64,000 nt of DNA from Spirometra erinaceieuropaei (GCA_902702965.1 CACRXP010000170.1:583906-647905), one strand, 5' to 3'. Counted from the stretch's first letter, positions 41,601 through 55,470 are shown. Notes: generated from the sequence alone by a model not told the origin. Translations and numbers: made by a program.

Positions 41601-44600
41601 AAGTATGCTTCCTGTGCGAGCTTCATTATAAAATGACCGGCAAAACCAGGCGGTAATAGCCCTTAGTATTAGAACTCATTGTCATACACTACTCATTTCT
41701 AATCATAATGTGGATAAACGGAGAGCTTTTTGAGTTCGGATTAAATGAATGGGACGGAGGTGGCGTAGCACGCAGATCTACTAATTCCCCTTTCTGATAT
41801 TGTGATCCCTGATAACTCGACCGTCGCATATTAGAATGTTCACCACTGATCTACGAGACGAGTGCGTTGGCGGCTTGTGCGTGAACTCCCTTGCACTGGA
41901 GATTCATGCTGCGCATATTACACTCCAGTCCTTCCACGTCACAGTCTCTTAATGACAAGTAAAAACCCCCACATTTGGAGGTGAACGTCGGCGCAGTGGC
42001 TTAAAAACCAAACGACTGGTCTACATCTTTCGCATTAAATCTCTTCACGACCTCCACAAGTGCCAGATTTCAGTGAGGGAGTCGCGAATCCGACGGGAGC
42101 TACTGTCATAAGTAGTCATTGCAAGCCGACCCGCGCTCCAGGGTTGTCGCATAAGCTGGTAGGCCTAGAAGCCACAACCTTTTGGCGCACTATGATGGCT
42201 TCGGTTGCCTGTTTGCGTTGAAGATGAGCGTCTTTCTAGTGAAGTATACCGACTTCGAATCAAGTGAGACTGTCCTCGCCCGCTGCGACAGCATCGCGAG
42301 GAAATATGCAGCCATCCAAGATTCATGTGCTTCGGGCATGCTGTTCGTCGTCCGCCTCATGAGCTCAGTGTTTCTGTCTCCGATCTGTCGTCATTGCCCT
42401 CTTAGAGTCGTCGGTTAGGAAGCCAACTCAAAACCTGACTTGACACAGTTCCTCAAGAAGTGGTTCTTGGATCTCCGGTATTTGGTCTCCGTTACTGAAG
42501 GGGAGAATAAGTCGACCTGTCCAGATCCGCCGCCGCGGACCGTCGCGCATGGATAGGTAAAATAATGCGACGTTAAGGCCGGCTTGACTAGGTATGCTCA
42601 CAGCTGTACCAAGTTTAAGTGCAAGTATGATACTTCTGGACACTCCAGATTCGTTATATTGAGGAATAGGCTGATTTTCCGTAAGAATGTTGCTGCACTA
42701 TCGGCCTCACGCTCTTTTTCCTCGTCCATGCAACTGTGACCTGCTAGGGCCTGTCGACTGTCTGATCCTTGCGAACGACGATGTCCATCGTGTGTTCCAC
42801 AGGATGGATGCTGGACAGTGGCTTGCGGCGCATTTACTCCTCCTTCTCCCCTCATCTACCCTGCTCCGATGGCAAGACAGTATCAACCAGGCCGAATATG
42901 GACTGGGACATGATGGCTGACCGAGATAAACAGCCCACCTTCGCTTGCCGCACACGGCCTGGCCTCCACAAAATGTTTCGGAACCTCGTGGAGAGCGGCT
43001 CGCATCCCACGTTCGTAAAAGTTCCGCAAAGGTCACGCTCAGAAGGAGTCATTGAGTTTGACTCTTTGTCCTGAGCAGAGCCGAATTACCTCGCGTGAAA
43101 CTGATTATAATGAGGAATACGCTGCTGTGCCTTCGGGGATGGGTTCCCAAGTGTGGCAGTCACTTTCCTCTGTCCCATGCACCAGTCTACTGTCGGGGCC
43201 TGTCAGCTACCCTGTGCGGGGATTGGGCGCAGTGACTGGCGCGGCATGAAGCCTACGCCTGGGCGTGCCACGGCAGCCCTTTGTACGACAACAGTTATGG
43301 ACACACGCGGACTCTGCGCAGCCCAATTAACGCGCACCGTGAGCCAATCTGACGTCCGTTTTGATCTAGTGCGGCCTGTTATGCGGCTCAGGTCTCACAC
43401 AGACACAGACACACGCACACACAATATTTCACTCATTACTGTCGACCTTGGCCCACTGTACAGCAAGATTGGTGCAGAAGGGATGAGTGATTTTAATGCG
43501 GACACATCACCGGGAAGGCCCATATGGTGACCGAATGTGTGGGAACAGTTGAGGGTAGGGGAAGAGGACGTGGAAGGTGGTAGCGAGGTTTCGAAGCTGA
43601 TTCCTCCACTATGCCGTACGGAATTTCGGGTTCCTGGTCATGTCGATGCGCACTTTGGTCGCAGTGGAGACAGGGCGACGCTGTGTCTGTCCTCGAGGTT
43701 TTGTCGGTATCCCCATAGCTGGGGATGCAAGGGCATTCAACTAGAACAAACTGAGACTAGAACGTAACTATGTAGGCGTGTCTTCTGTTGTAGAGGTGGC
43801 AGTGTTTTGTGATGCGAGAAGTGGGTATGTCCTCTTAACACTGCAGTGTACTCCAAGATTTTCAACGAGACCAGTTCGCGCCCTGATTGTTATTTGACGA
43901 CGCAGACATCTTGGCGTGGGTCGGACGTTGGTGGTATTGCTATTTTGTGTGATTGATGTTTTGCCTCCACCTAGTCTATTTGGTTGACTTTGGAGATAGC
44001 TGCCTCGGTTTTCATGGCTGTTCGCCGTGCTTGTCGGATCTATGCGGTCGTTTTGAAAGTCCCTTGCTGTATTTGCATACGCTTGAAAGAGAGCTTTAAT
44101 ATGTTCTTATGGCGTCGCCTTTGTCCATCTTGTCCGTGAGTACGTATGACGACGTTGATGTAGAACATCACTCGAGCAGGTGCTCTTCAGTCATCACAGC
44201 AAGGCCGCTCTATCCAATTTGTATTGACGCAAAATACAACACGGATGCTCAAAGTATCAGTCAGCTCCAGAGCTTGGGTGTACAAAGCCCACTTCTGTTG
44301 CTTGTCATGAATATCTTTCGACGGCAGCGTGCATTCGAATGGCTCCTATTTCTCGCTTGAATTTGGTAAATTGTCTAGATCCCTGCGCCGTAGGGGGAAC
44401 GATATCAGGTTGACATCCATCTACATCCTGAATTTGATATTGGCGAGGGTGTGATGGCGATTTTGCAGCTTACCGAAGCTTTACTGACTCTGGCAATGCA
44501 GGTTGTAACCACATCGTCGGTTTTAAACGTTACGTGAAATGGTGCCCCTGGTAGGGGGACTGATTCTGCCGCTGTGAGGCTGTTACCACTGACAGTTGGC

Positions 44601-46260
44601 GTAGGTACGGTGTATTTTACAGTTGATGGCGGTCGCCGCATGACCGTCGTTATTTGCGTGCCGATGGTTAGAAGCTGGCGTCTCTAGAGGTTAAAAAAGT
44701 CCAAACCTTAATGAGTCTCCAGTGTCATGTCCTGTCTTCAACGACGGACGGTAGGTCGCTCATTAGGAAACTCCAGACTCCTAATCCTGGAAGCGCGTAT
44801 GAGTGAGGCTTTTGGTTTGGTCGATCAGAGCTATTACAGCCCCATGTCAACCAGAATTGTAACTGATACCACCGTGATAGAGGTTGGGGTATTTAACGGT
44901 GTTGTTCCTTAGGTGGCCAATGTCTCCGTTTTTCTGCGCTACACAAAGTGTCAGCACGCAATGCGCTAATTTCCGTCTTATGTGTTAGTACTTCAATTGA
45001 CGCAAATGCAGTACTACTGTGATGTCATGTGATATGGTTCTTCATGATTTACCACCCCTGCCTCGCTCTCACCTCTCCTGTCCACTCATTCATCTAACGT
45101 AACCTTCCTTGAGTCGGTCAATATATACAGACTGAGGAAGGATTATGAGTGCACCAGCTTCGTGAACGCTCACACACTCGATCCTGTGGCTGTTGTCGTT
45201 AGGCGGGTCCTTTCTCTTGTCTTTGTCTCTTTACTTTGACTCACTCTTATAGTTGCTTCAAATTTAACACCAGTTTCGTTTTTTACTGCGTTGCGAACGA
45301 CGATTATCCGATCTTTCTACTTTACCCCGCATCTGCCGCTCCATATGGGGATTAAAGCTGTGAGCAGACTGTCAGGGAGTTGTTGGGTCTGTGGCCGTAG
45401 CGGGTTTATGCTTGTTTGTTGAACTTCCCCAAGAGTGTCTGCACATGCGTAGAGATGGGCATTCCTGTCAATTGACAATGGACAGCCAAGCGGCCTGATG
45501 TTGCAAAAGCCACTTAGACCACGGTAGTTCGTCCTTGCACTTCTGGCATGATGCTCACTGAGAAGCACGTGGTCTATGTTCAGACCTCAATCCACCCCTG
45601 TAACTGAACCTGCTGTGGGAGTATTGCACCAAGTGTCTGTCCTCGCTATTTGACGCCCTAAACGACTTCCCCTCACCACCAAAAGTCTCCAAGGTATGCG
45701 TCATGCTGTTCCCTCATCGCTCCTGGAGACCGTTCTAGCTTTTGGTTACTGGATCATCCAACCGAGCTTAATTCGGGCTTTGACCAGTCACTAGTCTTGC
45801 TGGACGAATCAAAGACGCCAAGTTGCAGGGCAATCTGAGGAGATTCTGACGGCCTCAAACGTGCGCCGAACACTGACTGTGCGACACTTCAGTTGTGCCG
45901 TTAACACCGTCCTGCTGACGCAAACGTGAGAGAATGTATCGAAAGTCATGTTGCAAGGGATCGAGGTCACATCGTATATTGTTCCTGCCCTTTAGGATGA
46001 CAGGGAAGCAAGCGCGCTATCAAACTACACTCTTGGAAACTGAAATGAATAGTACGACCGGATTTCTGCCTAACAGGGTTGTGTGGGGACTACCCCGTTG
46101 CCACTTTCAAAGTCGCCCTCGACACCTTTCTCTGTTTTTCACCAATTCCAGGTATTTGTGTATGCCGGGACATCCTTGTAGTCAGTCGTGGGTAAGGATC
46201 GGGTGAAGCCCCCCAAGCATCTATGGCATACAAAGAATACGTACAAATTTAAGTGGATTT
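38640..46260. other. Long interval without a recognised gene
   Basis: Open frames up to 125 codons occur on both strands, often overlapping (for example 42598-43530). No domain or consistent exon chain could be defended. Small features: a C-run near 39172, a (CA)n-rich patch at about 43397-43424, and C/T-rich patches. The longest stretch of the window about which I can say little. Confidence 0.5.
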
Positions 46261-46264
46261 AGGT

Positions 46265-46362
46265 CCGACACGATTATTTCGATTTGGTGTTTCACCGTAC
46301 AAGGTTGGGTCGTCTGTTGTAGGCGGCCCAGTGCATTATCTACAATGACCTGTCGTAAATTC
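46265..46362 (-). repeat. Dispersed repeat RF3, inverted copy of 62880-62985
   Basis: TCCGACACGATTATTTCG, TTGGTGTTTCACCGTACAAG and GTTGGGTCGTCTGTTGTAG are the reverse complement of the sequence just after the 61-bp minisatellite at 62740. The copy includes one ATTATCTACAATGACC unit end but no tandem array. Confidence 0.8.
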
Positions 46363-46369
46363 TGGACTG

Positions 46370-48721
46370 CTTTTGCTGAAGCCTGGTGAAAACCGAAGGT
46401 CTCCCTTTTGCTGTTGCTTAATAAGCATCCATAAAGTAAATGGTCGTCCCCATTCCCGTGTTACGACTTCCCGACCTGCAATTATGCTATCACATCACCC
46501 ATTGATTGTCCGCTCACCTAAGTATTGCTGTCCCATAGCTTGGGCTCTCCGTTAGTAACCTGCTTCGGCTCGGTTCTTGAAGTTGTCTAGGTGGCTTTTG
46601 AGCCTTCGAAATTTGTCGAGCTCGTCGGCAGCCGTTTGTAAAGACGCCTCACGTCGTTGTGGTTATCTAACGAAGGTGTTGTCACCTCCTTAATTCAACC
46701 ATACTTCTCTCTGAGAACTGGCGGCACGAATACATTGGAAATCCGAGATCAGGCTATCCCTCTTACTGTTTCACCTGGATCGTAGTCCATGGGAGAACTG
46801 TCAAGCCTTTTTTCAGCTTTGTGAATCAATGCCCTGTATGCCTAGGTCTTCAATTAACCAAAAATCTCCACCGAAGACTCCCCTTCTTCCAAAGAAATTC
46901 GTAAAATGTCTGCAAATGCTCAACTGCCTCGAGAAAAGATGACCTTTCCATACAAGGAAGGAAATCTGTCATCGAGTTACTTTCACCAAACAGTATTGCT
47001 TTCTGGGTTTGTTCCGACCAGATCCGCATTTAATGGTCCTACTTACGTAGATGTGATAAGCCCTGTCTCGCGCCCTGTTTATCTGTTTTGGCGCAAAGAC
47101 CAACGTTGTCTGCCTAGCGGCATTCAGTGTTTCGGTTATTTCCAATCAACCAGGTGTCGGTGAACCTTTTTTGGGGGTATTCACTGAAGTCTTTGCATCC
47201 TCCATATGACGGCCATCAGCATGCATCTAAAACAGAAATTGTTCTAACAAAGACATTGTCAATTGACCTTTTGTTCCCTGCAAAATGCATCTCACTTTCG
47301 GATGAGTCTCGGCATGGTTTGCATTGAATCTGTCAGTCATCGGGTTTTATTAAAACGACAAAGTCTTCTATCTCTACGAATCACCACTGAAGTTTCTAGG
47401 CACGCAAAGGAGATGAGCTCAGCCATCCAAGTTGTCAAAATACATTTTTGAAGAACCGTCGACTCTGTAGGCACGCCGGAGAGAGATCGCCTTTCAGAAT
47501 GTCAAGAAAACTACTCGAAGGTCACCTTATGATCCAGACAGCTAGCCGTTATTATCTGACCATATATTGTCCACACCCACGTTTTCCACGAAGTTTGGGT
47601 AAGCTAGATGCCCCGTCAAGACGGCTCTTCGTCAACGGTTCTACTGTTCTCTGGCGCCGTTTCCGGAAGGACCTCGTTATCTGGTTTTCTCAGTTTCCTA
47701 GCATCGCTTTTTGGTCCTTCTGTTGGTATTCGAAGCTTGATGGAAAAAACGACAGCTGAAGTGTGCGTTAACTGGAAGCACTGCGACCGTTCGAATTGCC
47801 TACTCAGTCCCTGCTGTATAGAGGGCTTCACATAACCGGGCCACAGCGTTCTACTTCAATTGATCAGCTGCTAGAACTGCCCCAGACACGACCTAATCGA
47901 CCCAAGATCAAATTATCCATTGGCACCAAAACCATTGTCGTCGTTGTATCTGCCCTGTCAAGCACGTTCCGCTGTACAATCCACCTCTGCTTTGCCAGCA
48001 ATAGGTCTTTTACCGCCAGGCTTGTTCGTCCATCATGGCTTCTGGTGGCAGCCCGGCTATAATGGCGTGGAAGCACGCCTTATTTGGGCAGACCAGCTGA
48101 CTGTCCTTGCGGTCCCCAGACCGTCTTGTCCTCTCAATTTCGTTCCAATCCAGCCAACTGGCGAAGTAACTTCATTGCATAAATGCGAATTATTCCCGTC
48201 CGGAATATTCACCCGACCGAAGTGACAAAAAGTCAACTAGATCGCAATGTTCTGTAGACCCCCCCCCCCTTGGACAAAAAAATACTCGCTGACGAGGCTA
48301 CAGTTCCTTCCAACTCGACTGTACTCGCTTTACATAACACCGCCTGCCTTCACGCCCACAGAATCGCCTCATTTAGGTGCGCCTTTTCCTTGGTTATATT
48401 TTTCACAAGCTCGTCCTATAAAGCCGCAGCGTCAAATCAGCCCTGCTTCATATGTGTTTTGTATAAAGTTTGTCGATGTTCGTGCGCGTCAGTGGGTGCG
48501 CGCTGGTTGCCGAAAAGGATGCTGGTGCGTTGGATGGATTGCGGGTGGGTGATGGGGGGGAAGGATGGACGTTGTTCGCTCAGCACGCAGTTTTTTCTGG
48601 CCTCTGCGCACATCAAAGAGTCAATCTGGCATTGAGATCGCAGTAGGGATCCATTCATCAGACCGTTATCTGAATCGCGCCCATCTCATTCGCAGCTAGC
48701 AGTCGTCGTCGTCTTCGCACT
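46370..48721. other. No gene recognised
   Basis: Several open frames of 60-120 codons on both strands without recognisable motifs. C-runs occur at about 48260. Confidence 0.4.
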
Positions 48722-48762
48722 NNNNNNNNNNNNNNNNNNNNNNNNNNNNNNNNNNNNNNNNN
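48722..48762. other. Assembly gap (41 N)
   Basis: A run of 41 undetermined bases. The sequence just right of it (48779-48795) is C-rich and may explain the break. Confidence 0.99.
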
Positions 48763-50280
48763 GGTTCATCTGCCTCCCGCCCCCCCCCTCCCCCGGCGAG
48801 GTTGTTCTGATACAAACTCGGTCTGTGATTTCAGGGATGATTTGAATGTTTTTTGTTTGTTTCTCACTATATCAGGATGATTTTCAGAGCAGTCAAAGGG
48901 CTTTTGCTGCGCTACTGATGTCTCTTCAACCATTTGCAATTTGCCTGTATTCTGCACAGAGCACAGGAAGTCAGTTTGCTGTGGTCTCTGCGACTAACAG
49001 TGGGATACGGCGGTTTCCTGACCTGTACTTGCATCTCCTCACACGAATGCTTCTCAAGGTCACTCCAGACTGTACGAAATCGCGAACTAATGCTGTCTAT
49101 GCCCTGCAATTATTGTCTGTTTGACATTTCGACCCATAACACCGGAGTTCGCCGAATCCAACATCTCTTCTGGGACGATCTTAACGCCATCTGTGCACTT
49201 TTTATTTGACCATCACAACAGCGCAGTCATTTGTGGCGGACGAGCTCCCGCCTCCGGGCCAGAGAAGTGCGCTACTAAACCATCTGATACGGCGGCCTTT
49301 GACTGTACCATCATCATCTGGTGGAGCCGAAGCCTGTCAGGCATCTTGACCCCTCTCGAATCCATAGCGGGTAGAGGACCAGGGGGCGGAACATCTTCTA
49401 TGGTAGCCTCACACACTTGTTACAGGACCTCCCTACTAGATCGAAGACATTTGCAAAGTCTGTTGAAATTTATTGCACGACTCCGGCGATTGGTCAAGAT
49501 ATTTTGGCCGTCTGGAGCCTCTCATCCAGGAGGAGGGAAGACACCGTGTTGTGAGGCAGTTCAACAGGTTCCAGGTCTAATTTGTGTGTGTGAGAGAGAG
49601 GGTACGATAGTGCGTTCAAGTACTTGCTTCTCGTCAAATGAATTACCTAGTACAATCGAGATGGGGGGATGAGAAGATCGTGCCCTACCCGAACACCCTG
49701 GTATTCATGAACTAATGTTCGCAGCATCGAATCTGTTGTTTAGTTAAAAAGGGCCGACCGGAAAGCACAACCCTTGGTTGGGCGCCAGCGTTGACGAAGA
49801 AGTACTTTCTCTCTTTTTCGTACGCTAGCTCTGTTCGCGGCATTTCATCAACTCGTGGAGCCATGTGTCCTTCCAGAGTGTACTTTTATTGGCTAAGTCG
49901 AATGCCAAAAAGGCAATTGTTGCTTGTTTAACACAGGCTTTCTATCCTAAAAATCACCACGGAGTGAACATCTTATTGACGCAGCCTCTGTCAGCTTGAA
50001 CGATACCTTGAGTTTTCCTTGTCCGTCCCCCCCCCCTAACCACGCGGTAGTTGTCAAAGAGGGTACTCACAGAGGCCTCCACGCCGGCTCTTGTTAGGCT
50101 GCTGCCTCTGTAATTACAGAATTCAGAAGACAAAGTGGCGAGCGAACGTTGCTTTCGATAACTTCTCATCAGGCCAGTACAGTTATGTGGGACGGGGTAC
50201 GTTGAGTGAAAAAAGTCGATAAAAGTTAGTTTTTAAAAAACACAGGCTAGGGAAGAACGGAAGGGCGCAGAAAGTTGTGT
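48763..50280. other. No gene recognised
   Basis: Overlapping open frames up to 183 codons (49121-49672) show no domain. Untranslated 3' sequence of the Penelope-like element probably occupies the right end. Confidence 0.4.
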
Positions 50281-50282
50281 GG

Positions 50283-51324
50283 TTAGTCAACCTTTGGCCA
50301 CGGTAAGCGCAAAGCGTGAACGAGGTTTTTCTGGGCGCATAGGGTCGGCTTTCGTAGCCTAATGGCGGCCGCTTCTGCTGTTTCGAACAGGCGCTGACCC
50401 AGTCGGTTAGGGTAGCTTGAGGAGACCTCATAAACCACAAGAAATGCTTCAGCGGGGTCCACATAATGCCCTGAATCCACTTCATGCGCAAGGATGGCGC
50501 TGGCTATTCTCCCAGGTTCACTTTTTGCCAGCAATACCTGCTCCACAGGAGCAAGTGAATGAGTAGATGCACACTGAGGTGGTCTGAGGTGGCAGCCTAT
50601 CCTTGCCTTCTCCGCGTAAAATAGGGTTAGTAGAGAATGATATGCGAACCCTTGCTGCTGCGAAGGTTCCCGAGACAGCTTGTTGAAGGCGTCTTCTTGG
50701 GAGTTCACTCGCAGCGTCTCCTTGGGAAGAGACTTCGCGGAACAACGTTTTCTTCTCGGCGGTCAGTGTGGTGAGTTTTGTGGGTCGTTCGGCAAGGTTC
50801 TTTGCAATGAACCTGTCAGAATACCCGTTTTCGCGAAGCAAGTCCTGGATTTTTTCGAGTTCTTCCTCGATGCTATCTGTTGAACAAATTTTTCTAGCTC
50901 TTTGTGCCAAACACCTGATCAGATTTCGTTTTTATTGGAGAGGCACGAAACTAGCGAAGTTCGTGTATTGTCCAGACCGGGTTTTCTTCCGATAGACGCT
51001 CCTTCGGATGTTACTGTCAGATCTCCTGCTTTGAAGGACATCCAAGAAAGAAAGCGAACCAGCCGATTCCATCTCCAACGTGAATTTGATCGACGGATGT
51101 GCTCGGTTTAGAGCATTTAGGAGGGCAGCAACGTCGGTTTCTGTGGTTGCAATCGCAAAGATATCATCAACGTAGCGACCGTAATGTGTAAGCTTTTCGA
51201 TCTGTCTCCATTCTCGGGGAAGGGAAATCGAACGGCGCTGTGTTCTAGTTCTGCGGAACCGACTCACCGGAAAATACTCACAGGCCGCTCCGAAGTAACA
51301 AGCAGCTGTTCTTTCGAAACTCAA
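50283..51324 (-). pseudogene. Penelope-like element: RT C-terminus and GIY-YIG-type tail
   Basis: The minus strand from 51324 reads HYGRYVDDIFAIA (YVDD catalytic box), LLNALNRAHPSIKFTLEMES, LSFLDVL, NIRRSVYRKKT, GQYTNFASFVPLQ, CSTDSIEEELEKIQDLLREN and GYSDRFIAKNL. A frame change in the middle is followed by TSVCIYSFTCSCGAGIAGKK, matching the GIY-YIG nuclease N-terminus with the CxC motif but with the YIG element damaged (GIAG). Another frame then gives SAILAHEVDSGHYVDPAEAF and LFETAEAAAIRLRKPTLCAQ, the usual end of these proteins. The N-terminal RT is missing. It is clearly of the Penelope class, with at least two frame lesions. Confidence 0.88.
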
Positions 51325-51329
51325 CTGGC

Positions 51330-52855
51330 AGTCCCTCTCCCCTAGCGATTCTGTTGTCGCAGAAACCCATCAAGCAATTCGCCAAAAATGTTCTTTCCAG
51401 CGCAGCAATTGCTCACTGAGCAACACGATAAAGAGGCTTGATTTCAGTCTGGTTGTTTGCTGCACCGCCAAAATTCCCTTCACTGGGCATCGAAGGAGAT
51501 GATAGAGCTTTATTTTGTCACCGACAGCGGAGGCTTGCACCAATTCCAAGGTCACACTAGGCTGGTGACAGTTTCGGTCGGCCCACACTGACTGTACTTT
51601 ATGATGACGCAGTCTCATAAACTTTTAGGCCTCCACCAGATTGATCTTGCTGCCGTTATCCAGTCCTCGGGTTTGTGGCTGCCGTGCGCTGGGTGAGTAA
51701 ACAAGGCCTCAGCAGTAGCCCTCCTGTGAATAGGGCTGATTCGTCATTCGCACAAGTCAGGTGAACATCGTTGTTTTACTGCAGACGGTTAACGACCACC
51801 CGCCAGACGCGGTATACTGTTTCAGTCTTTTTCAGTCCATGCACATGAACTCTTGAGGTCTGTTGACTTTTGTGTGCGTGTGTGTGTGCATTAACGCACA
51901 AACACAGTCCAACCCCCGCGCCAGCGTGTGGTCTGACCTATGTTTGCTGTCTGCCTCTTCATGCGACTTTGTTCATGTCTGACGTTGTCCGCCTTAATTC
52001 TCCCTGCGGGGTGGTTTTGGAATTTTCGGCACAGGCGGATCCCCAACAGCCACCAGGTTTGTCCAGGGCTGTCTGCTTTGCCCCCTCGACTCGTTGGGAC
52101 CTAATTGCCAGGTGTTGATGGAATTCAAGCCTACTGAATAGTGGTTCACGGTTGTTAGAAGACAGTTCTGTCATCGGGCTGAGCGCATTCTAGACTCCAC
52201 TCTGTGGTCGCTCTCTCTCGCGGGTGCTTATTCGTCAGACCCCAGAGTCTGTTTATTTCACAGCTGACCGTTCCACCTCCACCCCCCCCCTGCGGTCGCT
52301 CTTGGGAACCAGCAGCCAAGCCAACGGACAGATCCGTATTTGGACCGTGACCGGCTGCATGCCGTTGTTGGGTGTCCGACCTTTTTTGATGCCGCTTTCA
52401 GTCATGCTTCGACTGCACAGACCACCACCACCACCACGTCAGTGTCGCTCCTCTCTATCGGCCCTGCCCTTGCCTAACGTATGCACGCGGCGGTTGAGCC
52501 TGCCCCCTGTCATCTGTACTTCTGATCCGTGCTCGAGAGTGTAACACTGCTGCAGACTTATTTGACATGCCTGCTCCGTCTCTGCCAACATGTACTTTCA
52601 CATCAAGGTTCTTCTGCCCCTGTGACCCGAAATAACCAGCGTTGGCAATCAGAGGCAAACTCAAGACGCTAACTGCAATTCTGCCTGCTAGACCCCAGGA
52701 TTCGACCCTCACTAGCATTCTCTCTGCCATCCTGTGGGCGGTCCTCCGTTCTGGGCGCCTGTCAGTAGACTTTGCGCTCTGTTCTGTCTCGGGCCGGTAA
52801 AGTCGCATAGTTCCTTGTGAGTCGGCGGCCTGTCAACGAGTGCAGACGTTGTTTC
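51330..52855. other. Mostly unrecognised; faint LINE linker at ~51370-51490 (-)
   Basis: The minus strand contains LLSEQLLRWKEHF, a phrase resembling the linker before RT in RTE-like proteins, next to the truncated Penelope element. A GT/CA-rich patch lies at 51870-51905 and C-runs at about 52280. Nothing else is supported. Confidence 0.35.
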
Positions 52856-52859
52856 GAGG

Positions 52860-53340
52860 CCGACAGTTCGACCGTCGCGTCCAACGATGTCCGCCGTATG
52901 CCCTACAGCAGGGTGACAGCAGGAACGGTGACTTTTGCGAAAGTCTAATTTATAGTGATCGTGGACTTGCGCTGCATCTACCGCACTCACTGCTCCCTGA
53001 TCCTCCTGGGCCCGGGATCATGACCAAGTCAAGAAGACCGGGGGCGGGAGAGGACGCAGGTGGCTGGCACGGCTCAAACCCGCACCTAGGCCTACTACCA
53101 CATCCCCTGTTCCACGACAAACATCTGATCCGTACTTTAAACAGCCACAAATATGGAGGGAGGGGGGTGGCTCGGATCCCGCTTGGCGCGGTGTGAGCCT
53201 GCAACTGGGCCTGCCACCGCCTCGAATGTTGGCATTTGTTATGGGTGTGCGTCCCCGATAACGACTACCAGAATTCGATGTAGGTCCCGTGTTGGTGTTG
53301 ATCCAGCGCATTCACCGCGTGGCCCGTTTGTGGGGCACTA
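52860..53340 (+). repeat. Dispersed repeat RF2, long copy
   Basis: Collinear with 61500-61940: a TATAGTG-GACTTGC block, CTACCGCACTC, CTGGGCCCGGG-TCATGACC, ACCCGCACCTAGGC, TTAAAC, CGGTGTGAGCCTG-AACTGGG and CGCGTG-CCC near the end. Both copies are in the same orientation 8.6 kb apart. No coding frame is conserved between them that I can see. Confidence 0.8.
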
Positions 53341-53766
53341 CTTCGAGGTCACGCCACTGTTACTAAGCAAAACATTGAAAGCTCACGCGAAGGGGCTCTT
53401 TTTCCTTTCACCTCATCTGGGGATTGGCTCTTTTTTCCATCTGTCATCTGAGCTACCGGTTTTACGTAGTAGCTGTCCGTCTGCGGTCTGCGCAGAAGCT
53501 GGCACGGTTTCAGAGCATTTCGTGTCGACACTAGAAGAGTGAACTTGTCGACGTGGTTAGCTGTGAACTACTTACCCCTTTATCACGCAATTTAAAACTT
53601 TTTTTCACTAACTACTCTCCTAAGTATAGTCCCAATAATTTCAAAGTTTCCGGCTATCATGTCATCTGTGTTATCTTCCAAATTTATAAGCTCAATACAC
53701 TTGGGCTCAGCTGCAGATAGAAACTATCGCTACACAGAGAGACAGTTGCCTGGCGGGAGTGCTTTG

Positions 53767-53829
53767 CGTCGTCGTCGTCGTTGACGACGTCGTCATCATC
53801 ATCATCAACAACAACAACAACAACAACAA
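53767..53829 (+). repeat. Compound trinucleotide microsatellite
   Basis: (GTC)n, then GACGACGTC, (ATC)n and (AAC)n follow one another without gaps. The GTCGTCGTCGTTGACGAC part can form a small hairpin. Confidence 0.95.
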
Positions 53830-53839
53830 TCTCATTCTC

Positions 53840-55355
53840 TCCATGTTCTAGAGAAAGGTTCCTGTATTTTCTGGGAGTCAGGGGCTGCAAAGAAGGCGTT
53901 CTCGGGGGTCAAACAAGTGCTTAATGAACGAGTACATAATGACCACTATCTCCGCCACTACAATCGACAGAATAAAGCAGGCCTTCAGAGAGGCCTTCAC
54001 TTGTCGGAATTTCGGAATTGGAGCAGAGCCCGTGGAACGCTCGCACACTGAATGCCCTCCTCACGTCTTTGCAAAAGTCCTACCGGCTCCTTTTTGACCA
54101 ACAGCAAACGATACCCATCTCCAACCCTCTTGGCTACTGTCGCATCCAATAACTCAGCAAATCATGCCATTCACCCCACCCATACGACGTCTGCGATTCC
54201 AAAGTAGGTGCATGCTGACTGGAATATTCAGCATAGCATCTACACGCCGAGCTCTCCAAGCACGCACACTCAACGTCGACCCACTTCGATCTGTCTCGCC
54301 TGCCGCCCGGAGCCCAAGTAGACCATATTACCACAGGCTCTAATGGTTGTCTGCTCAAAAAAACACCAGAAACCGCCTTGCAATGGGGGAAGTGTCTCGT
54401 CAACTAGAGCCAGGGTTGACCCCAGTAAATAACCAGACGTTACACGGTGTTTGTGCGCACCATAGACGAGAAAACTTGCCTAATCAATCTCACCCCACTC
54501 CCACCCTTTAGACAACCTTATTTATTAGGCGAGAGGTAGTACAGCAATCGCGTCGAGTTGGATCAGCCACGGCTTGTTTTTCACCTCACTGGGTCAAGTT
54601 TTCTTCTGTCTTTTTACAACCCACAACTCGTTAGACCTCGTAGTATTTTGAGTCATCTTCCTATCTTTTAGACGCGAAGGAGTTGCGTAATGCCCCCCCC
54701 CCTCATTTTCCCCTCCCTCCGCTCCATTCTTGTTTGACTGGCTTGACAGTGTTCCCCTGCAGCTGACACCCAAAACTGGGCACAGTATTTGGTAGGGCGT
54801 ATTTCCGTCGCTCGTATGTCTTGACCCAAGGCTGGTTATATTGCAGAATTATGAGCTACTCTCTATGCGACCAGCCGTCAGTGTAACCTACCTATTCCCT
54901 GTAGTTTGTTTTGACGAAATGTTATCATTCGCAGAAATTGGTGAGGGGTTGGGTTGGGGTTAGGGGTTAGTTAGGGTAACCATTTCTCAGCCACTCAAAA
55001 GACAACCGTGCATTCTCAACAGCTTTTCTCTTGCATGCAACTACTTGACCTCGTCGCGTGTGCGCTCCCCGATCCCACCTGTAAAGACCCCTATTACCAC
55101 CGGTCCCGTAATACAGGTCTCTTGGGTTTGTTTACTTCAGGTTCGGCTACATAACCACGCCTTACCCTTGTAAGCTCCATCCACCGTCTGTCCACATCAT
55201 TTGTATTCCCACTGAAAACCTTTGTATTCTCACACTACCTCATCGGGCTAAGGGGAAAAGGAGTCCATACTGACTGTTGCTCTGCAGAGGAGATCGTATG
55301 GGTGCACGTCAATAACCCACAAGAAACAGGGCCTGCCTACTGGCCTAGCTGTGGG
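53840..55355. other. No gene recognised; short telomere-like patch at 54940-54985
   Basis: GGGGTTGGGTTGGGGTTAGG and GGTTAGTTAGGGT at 54945-54980 are the second telomere-like patch of the window. A C-run lies at 54692-54701. Other sequence is unassigned. Confidence 0.6.
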
Positions 55356-55359
55356 ATTA

Positions 55360-55470
55360 GGCCGCATGATAGTTAGTATTACAGCCCCTTGAAGTAATCG
55401 TTTCCAATTAAAGACACATTTCAGAATTTCGGTCAACATTTCATGAGATAGCACATCCACTGTACAGCCT
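55360..55470 (-). repeat. Dispersed repeat RF1, short copy
   Basis: On the minus strand: CTATCTCATGAAATGTTGACC, AAATTCTGAAATGTGTCTTT and the AATTGGAAACGATTACTT block, then a GTAATACTAACTATCATGCG block. Confidence 0.75.
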
